This document shows, in pieces, positions 6,053 through 8,089 of a DNA stretch of 8,089 bases (its first letter is position 1; each line of letters begins with the position of its first letter). This DNA is from Pseudomonadota bacterium (GTDB lineage: Bacteria; Pseudomonadota; Gammaproteobacteria; Steroidobacterales; GCA-2729495), in contig JAUPLK010000056.1 in the NCBI GenBank assembly GCA_030836925.1, forward strand, positions 1 to 8,089, written 5' to 3'. Below the pieces are notes generated by a model, which had not been told where the DNA came from, ran no database searches, and was given only the letters and a program-made list of their open reading frames with translations. A program made the translations under genes and the position numbers.

Positions 6053-7795
6053 ATGCCGATTCGTCAACTGCCCGCTCACCTGGTCAATCAGATTGCTGCT
6101 GGTGAGGTTGTCGAACGCCCTGCTTCGGTGGTCAAGGAGCTCCTCGAGAACAGTCTGGATGCCGGCGCTTCGCGCATCGAGATCGAGCTGGAGGAGGCGG
6201 GGGTAAAGCTTTGCCGGATACGCGATGATGGCGGTGGTATCCCGCGCGATGAGCTGCCGCTGGCACTCGCCCGGCATGCCACCAGCAAGATCAGTTCACT
6301 CGAGGAACTCGAGCAGGTGGCGACGCTGGGGTTTCGTGGCGAGGCATTGCCCAGCATCGCGTCGGTGTCGCGCCTGTGGATCACCTCCCGCCAGCGCTCG
6401 GCTGATGCCGCCTTCATGCTCGACGGCGCAGATGGCGGCAGGGGTGGCGTCAGTCCGGTGGCGCATCCGCCTGGCACCACGGTCGAGGTGCGCGATCTTT
6501 TTTTCAACACGCCGGCACGCCGGCGGTTTTTGCGCAGCGAGCGCACCGAGTTTGGCCGCGTCCGAGAGGTAATCGAACGCATCGCGCTGTCGCGCAGTGG
6601 CGTCGCCGTGCGGGTGACGCACAACCAGCGCCAGATTCTGGATCTGCCGGCAGCCGTCACGCCGACCGAACTGCTGGACCGGGTGAGCCGGGTGTGCGGC
6701 CGTGAATTCTCCGATAACGCGATCTACATACAGCGTGAATCGGGCGGGATGCTGTTGCGTGGCTGGCTGGTGCGCCCGGTGCACGCGCGCAGTCAGCCGG
6801 ACCTGCAATACATGTTTCTCAACGGGCGGGCGATTCGCGACAAGCTGCTCGCCGGAGCGGTGCGTGCCGGATATCGCGACGTCCTCTATCGCGACCGATG
6901 GCCCGCCTTTGTCCTTTATCTGGACATGGATCCGGCCTGGGTCGATGTGAATGCGCACCCGGCCAAGCAGGAGGTCCGCTTTCGCGAGCCGGGGCCGGTG
7001 CGTGATTTCGTGCGCCGGACGGTGGAGGCGGCGATTGCCGAGCCCGACACTGCCGATGGTGGATCGCATCGCTTCGGTGAATTTGCCGGGGCGGTCGTGG
7101 TGCCGCAACAAGGCCCGCTGGGGCTGGCCATGCCGGTGTCGTCCGCCATCCTGCGCGAGCAGATGGCGACCTATGCGCAACCGGCTGCACCGGCGGCAAC
7201 AGGCGGCCAGTTGCCACCGCTCGGCTTCGCGCTGGCGCAACTGCATGGCGTGTACATTCTCGCGCAGAATGCCGATGGTCTGATCATCGTCGATGCCCAT
7301 GCGGCCCATGAGCGGGTCAGTTACGAAAGGCTGAAGGCGGCGGTCCGTCAGTCCGCCGTGCAGGTGCAGGGCCTGCTCGTGCCGCTGTCGCTCGCGGTCA
7401 GCGAGCGTGAAGCCGACCAGGTCGAGCAGCACGGCGAATTGCTTGCCCGCTGCGGGTTCCTGCTCGACCGCATCGCGCCGGACCGGATTGCCGTACGCGG
7501 CATTCCGGCCCTTCTGGGTAGCGTTGATCCCGGTGCGCTGCTGCGTGAATTGCTGCCCGGTCTGGGCACGGATCTGGTCATGGATGAGCTGCTGGATGTG
7601 CTGGATCGCGTGCTGGCCGGCTCAGCCTGCCACGCGGCTATACGTGCCAATCGCCGCCTGACCGTGGAAGAGATGAACAGTCTGCTGCGCGACATGGAAT
7701 GCACGGAGCGCAGCGAGCAGTGCAACCATGGGCGACCGACACGGGTTGCGTTGTCGATGACCGATCTCGATCAGCTGTTTGCGCGTGGCCGCTGA
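6053..7795 (+). CDS. mutL: DNA mismatch repair protein MutL, endonuclease type
   Basis: MutL couples mismatch recognition by MutS to strand cutting and removal. The 580-residue protein is slightly shorter than E. coli MutL (615), mainly through a short linker (about 330-392). The N-terminal GHKL ATPase has Glu29 and Asn33 (KELLENSLDAGA), DDGGGI at 58-63, GFRGEAL at 93-99, FFNTPARRRFL at 150-160 and Lys305 in HPAKQEVRF. The C-terminal domain has DAHAAHERVSYE (414-425), fitting the nuclease pattern DxHA(X)2E(X)4E, then QGLLVP (439-444), like the sliding-clamp contact, ACHAAIR (525-531) and QCNHGRP (556-562). These metal-site motifs are typical of MutL proteins that nick DNA themselves; E. coli MutL lacks them and relies on MutH. 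The ATG at 6053 gives the family start MPI.QLP. No spaced Shine-Dalgarno sequence is visible, only GGCGG touching the ATG, so translation may be weak or the mRNA leaderless. Confidence 0.97.
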   Translation: MPIRQLPAHLVNQIAAGEVVERPASVVKELLENSLDAGASRIEIELEEAGVKLCRIRDDGGGIPRDELPLALARHATSKISSLEELEQVATLGFRGEALPSIASVSRLWITSRQRSADAAFMLDGADGGRGGVSPVAHPPGTTVEVRDLFFNTPARRRFLRSERTEFGRVREVIERIALSRSGVAVRVTHNQRQILDLPAAVTPTELLDRVSRVCGREFSDNAIYIQRESGGMLLRGWLVRPVHARSQPDLQYMFLNGRAIRDKLLAGAVRAGYRDVLYRDRWPAFVLYLDMDPAWVDVNAHPAKQEVRFREPGPVRDFVRRTVEAAIAEPDTADGGSHRFGEFAGAVVVPQQGPLGLAMPVSSAILREQMATYAQPAAPAATGGQLPPLGFALAQLHGVYILAQNADGLIIVDAHAAHERVSYERLKAAVRQSAVQVQGLLVPLSLAVSEREADQVEQHGELLARCGFLLDRIAPDRIAVRGIPALLGSVDPGALLRELLPGLGTDLVMDELLDVLDRVLAGSACHAAIRANRRLTVEEMNSLLRDMECTERSEQCNHGRPTRVALSMTDLDQLFARGR

Positions 7796-7804
7796 GGCGC
7801 TACC

Positions 7805-7811
7805 GGTGATC
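7805..7811 (+). promoter_or_regulatory. Ribosome binding site of miaA
   Basis: GGTGATC matches seven bases of the sequence complementary to the 3' end of 16S rRNA (the GGTGATC part of TAAGGAGGTGATC) and lies five bases before the miaA ATG. It supports the ATG at 7817 as the start. Confidence 0.6.
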
Positions 7812-7816
7812 GCCTG

Positions 7817-8089
7817 ATGAGCAGTGTGCCGCTCGTCATCTGCCTGATGGGGCCGACCGCAACGGGCAAGACCGCACTGGCCATCGAACTGGCCAGACGT
7901 CTCCCCGTCGGCGTCATCAGTGTCGATTCGGCGCTGGTCTACCGGCGCATGAACATTGGCACGGGCAAGCCCGAACCCGCGCTGCTCGCGGAAATACCGC
8001 ACCGGCTGATTGATGTCCGTGATCCCTGGGAGAGCTATTCGGCCGGTGAGTTCCTGCGCGATGTGCGGACGGCGATTGCCGAGGTCGTG
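7817..8089 (+). CDS. miaA: tRNA dimethylallyltransferase (MiaA), 5' part
   Basis: MiaA transfers a dimethylallyl group to N6 of adenosine-37 in tRNAs that read codons starting with U, giving i6A. The window ends after 91 codons of a protein that is usually about 300-320 residues, so the core and C-terminal parts are not visible. The visible portion is diagnostic: the P-loop GPTATGKT at 12-19 (usually GPTASGKT), SVDSALVYRRMNIGTGKP at 35-52 with the conserved Asp37, PHRLIDVRDP, and YSAGEFLRD. The usual GMDIGTAKP reads RMNIGTGKP here, a modest change. The gene starts 21 bp after mutL in the same orientation with a good ribosome binding site, so it is probably in the same transcript. In E. coli, hfq follows; this cannot be checked here. 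Confidence 0.95.
   Translation, partial: MSSVPLVICLMGPTATGKTALAIELARRLPVGVISVDSALVYRRMNIGTGKPEPALLAEIPHRLIDVRDPWESYSAGEFLRDVRTAIAEVV

Noticed and set aside
6296..7432. A 378-codon minus-strand open frame opposite mutL
   Set aside because: No motif or start context is visible, and mutL on the plus strand is certain.

Overview
The window is a stretch of G+C-rich gammaproteobacterial chromosome with tightly packed housekeeping genes. The order queG / nnr-tsaE-amiB-mutL-miaA matches a block known from Escherichia coli and Pseudomonas, and the proteins align along their length with what I recall of the E. coli proteins. The organism is probably not an enterobacterium. Its MutL keeps the nuclease-type motifs that E. 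coli MutL lacks, its AmiB carries a LysM domain, and panBC sits beside the block. I cannot name the genus.

Layout. Bases 1-1326: the 3' part of panB followed by panC (+), two pantothenate pathway genes 28 bp apart. Bases 1328-2404: queG (-), convergent with panC with one base between the stop codons. Bases 2405-2458: a short divergent control region whose near-palindromic -10 element could serve queG and nnr in opposite directions. Bases 2459-4413: nnr, overlapping tsaE by 22 bp (+). Bases 4414-4562: the only sizeable intergenic region (149 bp), with a stem-loop over the tsaE stop, an inverted repeat, two candidate promoters, an A/T-rich patch and a good ribosome binding site for amiB. Bases 4563-5993: amiB. 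Bases 5994-6052: a small G/C hairpin and the mutL leader. Bases 6053-7795: mutL. Bases 7817-8089: the first 91 codons of miaA, cut by the window end.

How the genes relate. panB and panC make pantoate and then pantothenate for coenzyme A. queG, tsaE and miaA all modify the tRNA anticodon loop (queuosine-34, t6A-37 and the prenyl group of i6A-37). nnr repairs damaged NAD(P)H. amiB encodes an exported amidase that splits septal peptidoglycan. mutL acts in mismatch repair. The plus-strand genes from nnr to miaA could be one long operon with an internal promoter before amiB.

I see no mobile element, CRISPR array, tRNA, rRNA, phage gene or defence gene, and no sign of a previously undescribed system. 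The points worth a second look are regulatory (the shared promoter motif, the bidirectional -10 and a possible leaderless nnr transcript) and residue-level (the MutL nuclease motif and a substitution in the PanC active-site loop).
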